Shown piece after piece: positions 24,862-35,248 of a stretch of DNA of 64,000 bases. The notes under the pieces were generated by a model. That model was not told the DNA's origin and searched no databases. It saw nothing but the letters and a program-made list of their open reading frames with translations. A program made the translations under genes and the position numbers. The stretch is from Micromonospora sp. PLK6-60 (GTDB lineage Bacteria > Actinomycetota > Actinomycetes > Mycobacteriales > Micromonosporaceae): positions 558,001 to 622,000 of the forward strand of contig NZ_JAIOAA010000001.1 of assembly GCF_019890675.1 (NCBI RefSeq). Reading direction: 5' to 3'. Numbering within the stretch: the stretch's first letter is position 1; each line of letters begins with the position of its first letter.

Positions 24862-26211
24862 GTGAGAATCAGAAGGAAACTGCTGCTCGGCCTGGCCGCG
24901 TCGCTGGCGGCGCTCGGCCTGGTGATCCCCGCCTTCCAACCCGCGTACGCGGCGTCGCTGACCGAGGTGACCAACTTCGGCGACAACCCGGGCCGGATGC
25001 GCATGCACATCTACGTGCCGGACTCCCGCCCCGCCCGGCCGGCCACCGTCGTCGCCATGCACGGCTGCGGCGGGTCGGGCCCCGGCTTCTATTCCGGCAG
25101 CGAGTTCGCCGGCCTGGCCGACCGCTACGGGTTCATCGTGATCTACCCGACCGCCACCCAGCAGGCCGGCTTCGGCAACTGCTTCGACACCTGGTCCGAC
25201 GCCGCCAAGCGGCGCGGCGGCGGCAGCGACCCGGTGTCGATCATCTCCATGATCCGCTACGCCCAGCAGCAGTACGGCGCGGACCCCGACCGGGTCTACG
25301 CCACCGGCAGCTCGTCGGGCGGCATGATGACCAACCACATGCTGGCCCTCTATCCCGACGTGTTCAAGGCCGGCGCGGCGTTCATGGGCGTGCCCTACAA
25401 CTGCTTCGCCAACGCGGCGGACTACCCGCCCGGCAGCAGCCAGTGCACCGGCGGGAACATGAACCGGACCCCGCAGCAGTGGGGCGACGCGGTCCGGGCG
25501 GCCTACCCCGGCTACACCGGCCCCCGGCCCCGGGTGCAGTTGTGGCACGGCACCAACGACACGCTCGTGCCGTACTCGCTGCTGCAGGAGACGATCGAGC
25601 AGTGGACCAACGTGTTCGGGCTCAGCCAGACCCCCACCTCGACCGACACGCCGCAGACCAACTGGAACCGGCGCCGGTACGCCGACTCCAGCGGCACGGT
25701 GCAGGTGGAGGCGTACAGCATCCAGGGCGCCGGGCACAGCCTGCCCGCGGGCGGCATGGCCGCGGCCGCCGTGCAGTTCTTCGGCCTGACCACCACGCCC
25801 AGCCCGACCACCTCGCCGACCACCTCGCCGACCACCTCGCCCAGCCCGACCACGTCACCGAGCCCGACGGCGTCGCCGACCCCGCCGCCCGGCTCCGGCG
25901 CCTGCCGGGTGACCGTCAACGTCAACGCCTGGAACAACGGGTTGACCGAGGACATCACCGTCACCAACACCGGCGCCGCCATCAACGGGTGGTCGCTGGT
26001 CTTCACCCTGCCCGCCGGGCAGACCATCACCTCGGGATGGAACGCCACCTACTCGCCCGCCTCCGGGCAGGTGACGGCCAGGAACGTCGGCTACAACGCG
26101 GCGATCCCGGCCAACGGGTCGGTCTCCATCGGCTTCCAGGCCACGCACAGCGGTAACACCGCCCGGCCGAGCTCGTTCACCCTCAACGGCGCGTCCTGCA
26201 CGATCGCCTGA
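24862..26211 (+). CDS. secreted CE1-like esterase (PHB depolymerase/acetylxylan esterase type) with CBM2
   Basis: The 449-residue protein begins at a GTG after GAAGGAG. Its Sec signal ends PAYA before ASLTEV. The alpha/beta-hydrolase domain (about 31-315) shows VVAMHGCGGSGPGFYSGS (oxyanion region), the nucleophile serine in YATGSSSGGMMTNHM, and likely Asp and His in LWHGTNDTLVPY and IQGAGHSLP. A Thr/Pro/Ser linker of repeated TTSP units follows, then a CBM2 domain (about 348-449; INGWSLVFTLPAGQTITSGW) that binds cellulose or xylan. The architecture matches secreted acetylxylan or feruloyl esterases better than storage-polymer depolymerases. Likely role: removing ester groups from hemicellulose. 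It is monocistronic, with a terminator at 26224-26252. Confidence 0.87.
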   Translation: MRIRRKLLLGLAASLAALGLVIPAFQPAYAASLTEVTNFGDNPGRMRMHIYVPDSRPARPATVVAMHGCGGSGPGFYSGSEFAGLADRYGFIVIYPTATQQAGFGNCFDTWSDAAKRRGGGSDPVSIISMIRYAQQQYGADPDRVYATGSSSGGMMTNHMLALYPDVFKAGAAFMGVPYNCFANAADYPPGSSQCTGGNMNRTPQQWGDAVRAAYPGYTGPRPRVQLWHGTNDTLVPYSLLQETIEQWTNVFGLSQTPTSTDTPQTNWNRRRYADSSGTVQVEAYSIQGAGHSLPAGGMAAAAVQFFGLTTTPSPTTSPTTSPTTSPSPTTSPSPTASPTPPPGSGACRVTVNVNAWNNGLTEDITVTNTGAAINGWSLVFTLPAGQTITSGWNATYSPASGQVTARNVGYNAAIPANGSVSIGFQATHSGNTARPSSFTLNGASCTIA

Positions 26212-26223
26212 CGACGGCGGACT

Positions 26224-26252
26224 CCGGGGGTCGCCACCCGCGCGACCCCCGG
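26224..26252. terminator. bidirectional terminator between esterase and PIG-L deacetylase genes
   Basis: CCGGGGGTCGC and GCGACCCCCGG form a perfect 11-bp stem with a 7-base loop, in the 54-bp gap between convergent stop codons. Confidence 0.75.
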
Positions 26253-26265
26253 GGCCCGCGCCGGC

Positions 26266-27096
26266 TCAGCGCAGGCCGGCGAACAGATCGTCCTCGGGCG
26301 TCGGCGCACCGGTGGTGTCCCGGACCCGGACGAAGGTCTCCGTCCCCATCAGCTCGGTGAACCGGTCCTGGCCGAGCTGGAGGAAGAAGATGTTCTCGGC
26401 CTGGCTGGCGTGCGCGGCCAGCGACTCGAACTTCTGCCCACCGTAGGCGGTGGTGTCCACCCAGGTGGTGATCTCGTCGTCGGGCAGGCCCAGCTCCGGC
26501 ATCTCCTCGGCCGGCCCGTCCGGCTCCGGGAACTCGACGCCGATCTCCTTCATGACCCGGCCGAACTCCTCGAACGCGCTGCGCGGCACGGTGGTCCAGT
26601 AGACCTTCGCGGGGATGCCCGTCCGCTCGACGGCGGCCATGGTGATCCGGTGGGCCTGGATGTGGTCCGGGTGGCCGTAGAAACCGTTCTCGTCGTAGGT
26701 GACGACGACGTCGGGCCGGTAGCGCCGGATCAGCTCGGCCAGCCGGTCGGCCGCCTCCGCCACCGGGGTGTTCCAGAACGCGCCCGGCGCGTCGTTTGTC
26801 GCCCAGCCCATCATGCCGGAGTCGGCATAGCCGAGCGTCTCCAGGTGGGTGACCGCCAACGCGGCGCAGCTGGCCGTCAGCTCGGCCTCGCGCAGCGCCA
26901 CCACGGCCTGCGGGTCGTGGCCGGGGTCGCCCGGCTTGACCCCGCCGGGCCCGTCGCCGCACCGCCCGTCGGTGCAGGTCACGAGCACCGTCGTGACTCC
27001 CTCTGCCGCATACCGGGCGAGAATGCCGCCCGTGCTCGTCGCCTCGTCGTCGGGGTGTGCGTGCACCGCCATCAACGTCAGCCCTCGATCCGCCAC
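26266..27096 (-). CDS. PIG-L family deacetylase (MshB/Mca-like)
   Basis: The 276-residue protein starts at a GTG after GGGTGGGGGC. The zinc-binding motif AVHAHPDDEATSTGGI and the later YGHPDHIQAHRITM provide the His-Asp-His metal site of the LmbE/PIG-L family. In actinobacteria the closest roles are MshB (removing acetate from GlcNAc-inositol in mycothiol synthesis) and Mca (cleaving mycothiol conjugates). The length and the segment GDGPGGVKPGDPGHD are compatible with either, and with the general family; I would not choose. It is transcribed in the same direction as katG but is separated from it by a strong terminator. Confidence 0.8.
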   Translation of the reverse strand: MADRGLTLMAVHAHPDDEATSTGGILARYAAEGVTTVLVTCTDGRCGDGPGGVKPGDPGHDPQAVVALREAELTASCAALAVTHLETLGYADSGMMGWATNDAPGAFWNTPVAEAADRLAELIRRYRPDVVVTYDENGFYGHPDHIQAHRITMAAVERTGIPAKVYWTTVPRSAFEEFGRVMKEIGVEFPEPDGPAEEMPELGLPDDEITTWVDTTAYGGQKFESLAAHASQAENIFFLQLGQDRFTELMGTETFVRVRDTTGAPTPEDDLFAGLR

Positions 27097-27151
27097 GCCC
27101 CCACCCTACGACGGGGGTCCGACGCGTCGGCGTCGCCTCGGCCGGACGCGC

Positions 27152-27188
27152 ACGAGCCCCGGTCGATCAGCGATCGACCGGGGCTCGT
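27152..27188 (-). terminator. katG terminator
   Basis: A perfect 17-bp stem, ACGAGCCCCGGTCGATC with GATCGACCGGGGCTCGT, closes a 3-base loop 14 bp beyond the katG stop. It is one of the strongest hairpins in the window. Confidence 0.8.
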
Positions 27189-27201
27189 CGTTCCTGCCGG
27201 A

Positions 27202-29967
<2,766 letters not shown>

Positions 29968-30040
29968 TTAATCCTCGACCCTGACCCCAGCCGACCCACG
30001 GATCGGCCACCGGGTGACCGACCGGCCACTCACCGGCTCG

Positions 30041-31309
30041 TCACCGCAGCCGGCCCAGCGGCACCGCGGCGGCCATCGCCGCCATGCCGGCGTCGTTCGG
30101 GTGCAGGTGGTCGCCGCTGTCGTACGCCGGGTCGAGGCGCAGCGGGTCGGCCCGGTCGCGCACGGCCGCGTCGAAGTCGACCACGGCGTCGTACTCCCCC
30201 GAGGTGCGGATCCAGTGGTTGAGGGCCGCACGCTTCCGCTCGTTCTCCGGCGACCAGAAGCCGAGCGTGTCGCCCCGGAACGGCAGGATCGTCCCGCCGA
30301 TCGCGCGAAGCCCGGCCTCGTGCGCCCGGCCGACGAGCTGGCGGTGACCGAAGATCAGGTCGGCCGCCGAGACCACCTCCGAGGCCGGCGCGGTGGTGCC
30401 GGGGTGGCCCAGGTCGTTCACGCCGAGCAGCACGATGAGGAAGCGGGCGCCGGGCTGGGCGACCACGTCCCGGTCGAACCGGCGCAGGGCGCTGTGCCCG
30501 AAGTACGCCGCGAAGCCCACCGCGGGGGTGCCGGCCGGCGGGTGGGGATCGTGCAGCAGCCGGTTGCCGGAGATGCCGACGTTGGCGATGCCGCGGTCGA
30601 TCCGGGCGGCGCGCAGCCGTGCGGCCAGCAGGTCCGGCCAGCGGTGGTTGAGGTTGTTCCCGGTGTTCGCCCCGTTGGTGATCGAGTCACCGAGGGTGAC
30701 CACGGCCTGCCCCCGGCTGCGCACCGCGACACCGGACAGGAACAGGTACTGGGTGGTCCTGGCGACGGGGTCGACCGTGCGGGCGGCCGTCACGTCGCCG
30801 TCGGCGATGACGTTCTCCTGGAACGCGAACGCGGCCAGCGTGGTGACCGGCGTGCGGGCCGGCAGATAGAGGCTGACCACCAGGTCGCCACCCGGCGCGA
30901 GCCGCAGCGGCACCGGGTCGCTGACCAGCGGGGCGCCGGCCGGGACGGTCACGTCCGGGCGGCCACCGAAGGTGACCCGGCGGTCGGTGCCGGGCAGCGC
31001 GTCGGTGCTGGCGCCCTGCCCGGCCCGCACCGCGACGTGCACCGCGCCCACCCGCAGCGGGGTGGCGCCGAACTCGTTGGTCAGCCGGAGGCGCAGCTCG
31101 TCGCCACCGGCGCTGCAGTGCACGACGTGCCGGACCGTCTGCCGCTCCAGCACGGCGGGCGGGGTGGGCGGGATCGTGGTGGGCGCGGCGGCCCAGGTGG
31201 CGACCCAACCACGGCGGTCGCCGGCGGAGGCCGGTGCGGGCGCGCCGAGGCCGGCGGCGGTGACCGCGGCGCCGGAGGCCGCGGCCAGCAGTTCACGTCT
31301 GGTGGACAA
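30041..31309 (-). CDS. secreted SGNH/GDSL-type hydrolase
   Basis: The 422-residue protein has no ATG or GTG near the natural N-terminus. The start chosen is a TTG seven bases after GGAGGAAC, giving MSTRRELLAAASGAAVTAAGL, a twin-arginine-like export signal. An N-terminal beta-domain (about 35-190) precedes the SGNH core: block I VVTLGDSITNGANTG with the serine nucleophile, block II glycine in GISGNRLL, block III asparagine in VLLGVNDLG and block V SGDHLHPND with the Asp-His pair. The family includes secreted lipases, esterases and carbohydrate deacetylases. The promoter at 31386-31414 is about 80 bp upstream. It is divergent from an AraC-type gene. Confidence 0.85.
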   Translation of the reverse strand: MSTRRELLAAASGAAVTAAGLGAPAPASAGDRRGWVATWAAAPTTIPPTPPAVLERQTVRHVVHCSAGGDELRLRLTNEFGATPLRVGAVHVAVRAGQGASTDALPGTDRRVTFGGRPDVTVPAGAPLVSDPVPLRLAPGGDLVVSLYLPARTPVTTLAAFAFQENVIADGDVTAARTVDPVARTTQYLFLSGVAVRSRGQAVVTLGDSITNGANTGNNLNHRWPDLLAARLRAARIDRGIANVGISGNRLLHDPHPPAGTPAVGFAAYFGHSALRRFDRDVVAQPGARFLIVLLGVNDLGHPGTTAPASEVVSAADLIFGHRQLVGRAHEAGLRAIGGTILPFRGDTLGFWSPENERKRAALNHWIRTSGEYDAVVDFDAAVRDRADPLRLDPAYDSGDHLHPNDAGMAAMAAAVPLGRLR

Positions 31310-31385
31310 CGGGTTCCTCCTCCGTGGCGCGGCCGGCGGCGCGGTCGTCGCGGCGGCACCGATGTAGCGGAAGGCACGAATCCGT

Positions 31386-31414
31386 AACGTATAGTCGTAT
31401 TTCGATATCGTCAA
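31386..31414 (-). promoter_or_regulatory. promoter of the SGNH hydrolase gene
   Basis: On the minus strand TTGACG (31409-31414) is followed after 17 bases by TACGTT (31386-31391), in an AT-rich patch containing the palindrome CGATATCG (31403-31410). The palindrome overlaps the -35 region and could bind a regulator. Confidence 0.55.
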
Positions 31415-31481
31415 GGTCGGGGCGGCGCGGGCGCGGGCGCGGCCTTCGCGGCGTCGACAGGCGCCGCCGTATCCTCCTGGC

Positions 31482-32192
31482 GTGGGATTACGGTTCGCCA
31501 CCCGCCCGTCCGACTCCGCCTGGGTCGACACCGTCTGGACCTGCACCAGCGAGCAGGTCGCGGAGATGACCTCCGTCGCGACGGCGTGCTGGGGTCTGCT
31601 GTTCTGGCGGCGCGAGGATCGGGCGTACGCGGCGGTCTCCGGGCCGGAGACCAGGACCCGGACGGCACCGGTGCCGGAGGGTGCGACCTTCGTCGGCATC
31701 GAGTTCGCCGTGGGCACCTCGCCACGGGCGGTACCCACGCCGGCCCTGGTCGACGCCGGCGCCGCACTGCCCGACGTCACGCGCCGGACCTTCCGGCTGG
31801 ACGGGGTCCGCTGGGAGACGCCCGGCGTCGACGACGTCGAGGCCCTGGTCGACCGGCTCGTCCGGGCCGGGGCGGTGGTCCGTGACCCGCTGGTCGCCGA
31901 GCTGCGTCGAGGTCACCGGCCCGGGGTGTCCACGCGGACCGTCGAACGCCGGTTCCGCGCGGCGACCGGGCTCACCCAGGGCGCGGTACGCCAGATCGAA
32001 CGCGCCCGCCGCGCGTCGGAGCTGCTGGCCGCCGGGGTCCCGGTCGCCGACGTCGTCGCCCGGCTGGGGTACTTCGACGAGCCGCACCTGGCCCGCGCGC
32101 TGCACCGGTACGTCGGACGTACGGCGGGGCAACTGCGCGCGGGCGCAGGCGGTGCGCTCGGCCTGGACGTGGGTCAGCCGGCCACGTCGTAG
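31482..32192 (+). CDS. AraC-family transcriptional regulator
   Basis: The 236-residue protein has a variable N-terminal domain (about 1-120; first residues MGLRFATRPSDSAWVDTVWT) and a C-terminal AraC double helix-turn-helix (VSTRTVERRFRAATGLTQG, then VADVVARLGYFDEPHLARALHRY). It starts at a GTG; the ribosome-binding site is weak. Its last 19 bases overlap the end of the RibD-type reductase gene, which runs toward it. Such regulator/reductase pairs are common in actinobacteria and suggest control of the reductase, but no operator was identified. Confidence 0.83.
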   Translation: MGLRFATRPSDSAWVDTVWTCTSEQVAEMTSVATACWGLLFWRREDRAYAAVSGPETRTRTAPVPEGATFVGIEFAVGTSPRAVPTPALVDAGAALPDVTRRTFRLDGVRWETPGVDDVEALVDRLVRAGAVVRDPLVAELRRGHRPGVSTRTVERRFRAATGLTQGAVRQIERARRASELLAAGVPVADVVARLGYFDEPHLARALHRYVGRTAGQLRAGAGGALGLDVGQPATS

Positions 32193-32752
32193 ATCAGCTT
32201 GACGATGCCGTTCGGGTAGGCCGCGGACTCCCGCAGGCGCAACATCTGCTTGTCCTTGTCCGCCTCGCTGAACAGGCCCTTGCCGGCGCCGAGCAGGACG
32301 GGAAAGACGAGCAGGTGGTACCGGCTGATCAGGCCGGCGTCCGCCAGGCGGCGGGCAAGCTCCGCGCTGCCGTGGATGAAGATCGCCCCGCCCTCGCTCT
32401 TGCGGAGCGCGACGATGTCGTCGATCGAACGCAGGATCGTCGTCGGCCCCCATCCGTCGAGCAGGGCGTCCTCGGAGAGCGTGCCCGACACCACGTACTT
32501 GGGCAGTTCCTTGTAGGCGGCGTGGTCCTCGGAGTCGCGCCAGGTCGGGGCGAACGCCTCGTAGCTGCGGCGGCCGAACATCAGCGCCGTGGTGTCCGCG
32601 AGCTCCTCCTCCTTGAGCGAGAATGACTCGGGCAGGAACTCGACGTCCTTGACCACCCAGCCGCCGCTGCGATGGTCCTCGCCCGGCCCACCGCCCGGCG
32701 AGTCCACCACGCCGTCGAGCGACATGAACCCGGTGTAGACCAGATCACGCAT
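32174..32752 (-). CDS. RibD C-terminal/dihydrofolate-reductase-like protein
   Basis: The 192-residue protein has the DHFR-fold start MRDLVYTGFMSLDGVVDSPG, then LMFGRRSYEAFAPTW and an NADPH loop (GAIFIHGSAELARRLADAGL). It is a stand-alone RibD_C reductase of unknown substrate. The stop lies inside the end of the convergent AraC-type gene (19-bp overlap), so the pair has no terminator between the coding regions. Confidence 0.82.
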   Translation of the reverse strand: MRDLVYTGFMSLDGVVDSPGGGPGEDHRSGGWVVKDVEFLPESFSLKEEELADTTALMFGRRSYEAFAPTWRDSEDHAAYKELPKYVVSGTLSEDALLDGWGPTTILRSIDDIVALRKSEGGAIFIHGSAELARRLADAGLISRYHLLVFPVLLGAGKGLFSEADKDKQMLRLRESAAYPNGIVKLIYDVAG

Positions 32753-32903
32753 ATCTCTTGTTCTCCCCAATGCCGTGTGCCGACGTTCGACAGGCCCGCC
32801 ACGATCCCGCCCGGGGGGCGGCGTCCGGACCGCCGCCGATGCTAGGCACCCGCCGGCCCCGCCGTCTTGTACGGAAACGACGGCGCGGCGTCCGGTCCCG
32901 CGC

Positions 32904-33260
32904 TCAGGGCAGCGGCACCACGTAGGAGTCGACCCGGGCGATGCGCCCGTCGCGGAAGGTGAACAGGTCGTTGAAGGCGAAGCGGAACGGGCCGTGTTCG
33001 ACGCTGACGCCGCGGCCCTCGCCCGTGGTGACGACGACCGGGCCGTCCTCGTGGACGCGCTGGACGTCGAGCTCCGGACTGCCGGTGAAGGCGGGATTCT
33101 CGATCTCACCGTCGAACTCGGCCTTGCCGCGGGTCCTCCGGTGGCCGTGGATGACCCACTCGACGTCGTCGGTGAGGGTGGCCAGGATCCGCCGGTGATC
33201 GCTGGTGCGGAAGCCGGCGAAGTATTCCGCGACGAGGTCGCGCTGGGCGCTGCGGGTCAT
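32904..33260 (-). CDS. SnoaL-like (NTF2-fold) protein
   Basis: The 118-residue protein has the NTF2/SnoaL pattern: a helical start (DLVAEYFAGFRTSDHRRILATL), DDVEWVIHGHRRTRGKAEF, and FRFAFNDLFTFRDGRIARVDSYV with the closing sheet. It is the third gene of an ArsR-SRPBCC-SnoaL operon, its ATG overlapping the preceding stop by 4 bases. Such proteins are often annotated as ketosteroid-isomerase-like; the substrate cannot be told from sequence. Confidence 0.8.
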   Translation of the reverse strand: MTRSAQRDLVAEYFAGFRTSDHRRILATLTDDVEWVIHGHRRTRGKAEFDGEIENPAFTGSPELDVQRVHEDGPVVVTTGEGRGVSVEHGPFRFAFNDLFTFRDGRIARVDSYVVPLP

Positions 33261-33721
33261 GGTGTGCTCCGTTCTGTGCTGGGCCGGTGGTGCCGCAGGT
33301 GTGCGGCGAGGCGGTCGAGGATCGAGGCGAGCCCGTCGGCCGCCTGGGCGGTCCGCAGTTCCGGCGGAAGTCGCCGCTGGTGCACGGTGAGGTGGGTGCC
33401 GTCGCCCGCGGGCCGCACGGTGACGGTCGTGCGCAGACCGGTGGTGGGCTCGTCGAACACCAGCTCGTGTGGCGGGTCGATGGTCACGTAGACGAACCGG
33501 AGCCGGCGGGTGGCGCCGCTCGGCGCGCGCGTGTCGAGCGCGAACTCACCGCCGGGGCGCAGGTCGACGGTGACCGACTCGGTGGGCACGGTGGCGTGCG
33601 ACCCGCCCCAGAACGCCGCGATGCTCGCCGGCGAGGTGAAGGCGCCCCAGACGCGCGCGGGCTCCGCCGGGAGGTGCCGCTCGGCGATCAGCTCGTCGCC
33701 GCGCAGTTCACCGTTGCTCAA
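33257..33721 (-). CDS. SRPBCC (AHSA1/START-like) protein
   Basis: The 154-residue protein belongs to the AHSA1 branch of the SRPBCC fold: AERHLPAEPARVWGAFTSPASI, DLRPGGEFALDTRAP and FVYVTIDPPHELVFDEP. There is no ATG or GTG at the right place; the start is a TTG seven bases after AGGAG, inside the end of the ArsR gene (14-bp overlap). Members of this branch are regularly paired with an upstream ArsR regulator and bind small hydrophobic ligands. It is the middle gene of a coupled three-gene operon. Confidence 0.82.
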   Translation of the reverse strand: MSNGELRGDELIAERHLPAEPARVWGAFTSPASIAAFWGGSHATVPTESVTVDLRPGGEFALDTRAPSGATRRLRFVYVTIDPPHELVFDEPTTGLRTTVTVRPAGDGTHLTVHQRRLPPELRTAQAADGLASILDRLAAHLRHHRPSTERSTP

Positions 33722-34064
33722 CGTGCCGCTCCTGGTCGCGGAGGTGCTGTTCGAGGACGCCGAGCCGGTCGTCCCAGACGCGGCGCTGCTCGGCGATCCA
33801 CCCGCCGAGCAGCGCCAGCTGGTCGATCCTGAGCCGGCAGGGCCGCCGGGCGCCCTCGCGGCGCTGCTCGACCAGGCCACACCGGCGCAGCACGCCGACG
33901 TGGTGGGAGATGGCCTGCTGGGTCAGGTCGAACGGCTCGGCCAGCTCGCCCACCGTGGCGTCGCTGTGCGCGAGGCGCGCCACCAGGGCGCGACGGACGG
34001 GGTCACCCAGGGCGGCGAAGGCCGCGCCGAGGTCGGCGGGCGGGTCGGTGAGGGCGGTGGCCAT
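33708..34064 (-). CDS. ArsR-family transcriptional regulator
   Basis: The 118-residue winged-helix protein reads FAALGDPVRRALVARLAHSD, then LTQQAISHHVGVLRRCGLVEQ. No metal-binding cysteine pair is visible in the recognition helix, so it is the metal-independent type that precedes SRPBCC genes. It should repress its own operon through the inverted repeat at 34074-34117, which directly precedes its ATG. Overlap with the next gene means that the two are co-translated. Confidence 0.87.
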   Translation of the reverse strand: MATALTDPPADLGAAFAALGDPVRRALVARLAHSDATVGELAEPFDLTQQAISHHVGVLRRCGLVEQRREGARRPCRLRIDQLALLGGWIAEQRRVWDDRLGVLEQHLRDQERHVEQR

Positions 34065-34073
34065 ACCCCTGAC

Positions 34074-34117
34074 CCTAATACAAACACTTATTTGTGCAAG
34101 CGTTCGTTTGTATTAGG
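34074..34117. promoter_or_regulatory. ArsR operator: AT-rich inverted repeat
   Basis: CCTAATACAAAC (34074-34085) and GTTTGTATTAGG (34106-34117) are perfect 12-base inverted arms, 20 bases apart. Within, ACAAA-CACTTA-TTTGT forms a smaller inverted repeat. This is the most AT-rich stretch for kilobases and starts 9 bp before the ArsR ATG, so it contains both promoter and autoregulatory operator. Confidence 0.7.
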
Positions 34118-34151
34118 TGGCAGCGCCGCCGCGACGTCGGCCGCGCCAGAC

Positions 34152-34195
34152 CCGTTCGGGCGAGGTTGCCGACCGGCCTGCCCCCGCCCGAACGG
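34152..34195 (-). terminator. hairpin after the DUF574-type methyltransferase gene
   Basis: CCGTTCGGGCG and CGCCCGAACGG form a perfect 11-bp stem with a 22-base loop, 10 bp beyond the stop of the methyltransferase gene. There is no T-run. Confidence 0.5.
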
Positions 34196-34205
34196 TCGCG
34201 TCAGT

Positions 34206-35033
34206 TCACGGTTTGCGGGCGAGAACCCCGACGAAGGTGTGGTAGGTGTCGGTCTGCTCCGGAGCGGCCGCGCCCGGCTCCGGGCGCCACTCGGCCAGCG
34301 GCACCAGCCCGGGCTCCACCGGCGTCAGGCCGTCGACGAAGGTGAGGATCTCCTCGTCGGTGCGCCAGCGGCCGGTGCCGAGCGACTCGTTGAAGATCCG
34401 CTCGACCTCGCGTGCCTTCCGGGAACCCTCCGGGTCCCGCTCGCCCGGGTCCCTGAAGTGGGAGACCGCCACGTAGCTGCCGGACGGCAGGGCGTCGATC
34501 AGGGCCGCGGCCACCGCTCGCGGGTCCTCGTCGTCTCCGATGTGGTGCAGGATGGCGAAGAGCAGCAACCCGACGGGCCGGTCGAAGTCGAGGAATCGGC
34601 GCACGTCCGGGTGGTCCAGGATCTCCTGTGGAGACCGGATGTCGGCCTGGATCACCGTCGCGACGCCGTCCGCGGCGAGCAGGGCCCGCCCGTGCGCCAG
34701 CACGATCGGGTCATTGTCCACATACACCACCCGGGCCTTCGGGTTGTGCTCGGTGGCCACCTCGTGCACGTTGCCCTGGGTGGGCAACCCCGACCCGATG
34801 TCGAGGAACTGGTCGATGCCCGCCTCGGTGACGAGGAACCGGACCACCCGACGCAGGAAGGCCCGGTTCGCCTGGCCCGCCGCCGGCCCGTCCGGGGTGA
34901 TCCGCAGGGCGTGCTCGGCGACCTTGCGGTCGACCTCGAAGTTGTCCTTGCCGCCCAGGAAATAGTCGTAGACCCGCGCGACGCTGGGAACGTTGGGGTC
35001 GATTCCGGGCGGTGCCGCCTTGTCACGGCTCAC
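34206..35033 (-). CDS. SAM-dependent methyltransferase, DUF574 family
   Basis: The protein is about 275 residues. It has the family hallmarks PSVARVYDYFLGGKDNFEVDR near the start and FLDIGSGLPTQGNVHEVA (SAM-binding motif I), followed by ARVVYVDNDPIVLAHGRALL and the 3' motif TPVEPGLVPLAEWRPE. DUF574 proteins are expanded in actinomycetes and of unknown substrate. The GTG used here follows GGAG by six bases; an ATG four codons upstream (35045) has no ribosome-binding site but cannot be excluded. It is monocistronic. Confidence 0.85.
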   Translation of the reverse strand: MSRDKAAPPGIDPNVPSVARVYDYFLGGKDNFEVDRKVAEHALRITPDGPAAGQANRAFLRRVVRFLVTEAGIDQFLDIGSGLPTQGNVHEVATEHNPKARVVYVDNDPIVLAHGRALLAADGVATVIQADIRSPQEILDHPDVRRFLDFDRPVGLLLFAILHHIGDDEDPRAVAAALIDALPSGSYVAVSHFRDPGERDPEGSRKAREVERIFNESLGTGRWRTDEEILTFVDGLTPVEPGLVPLAEWRPEPGAAAPEQTDTYHTFVGVLARKP

Positions 35034-35248
35034 AGGGGTCTCCATTCAGGTCGGTCGGCACCCGCCGGAACCTGCGGACGGCTCCGGCGATGCCGGGAGT
35101 CTATCCATCTCCGCCGCTCCGTTGGTATCGCTCCCATCGAGCCTCGGTGACCAGGGCGATTGCCCGGCCGGGTACGCCGATCCGCCGACCCGACGGCGGC
35201 GACGACCGGCGGGGGCGGCGCGTTGCCGCCACCCCCGCCGGTGGTGCG

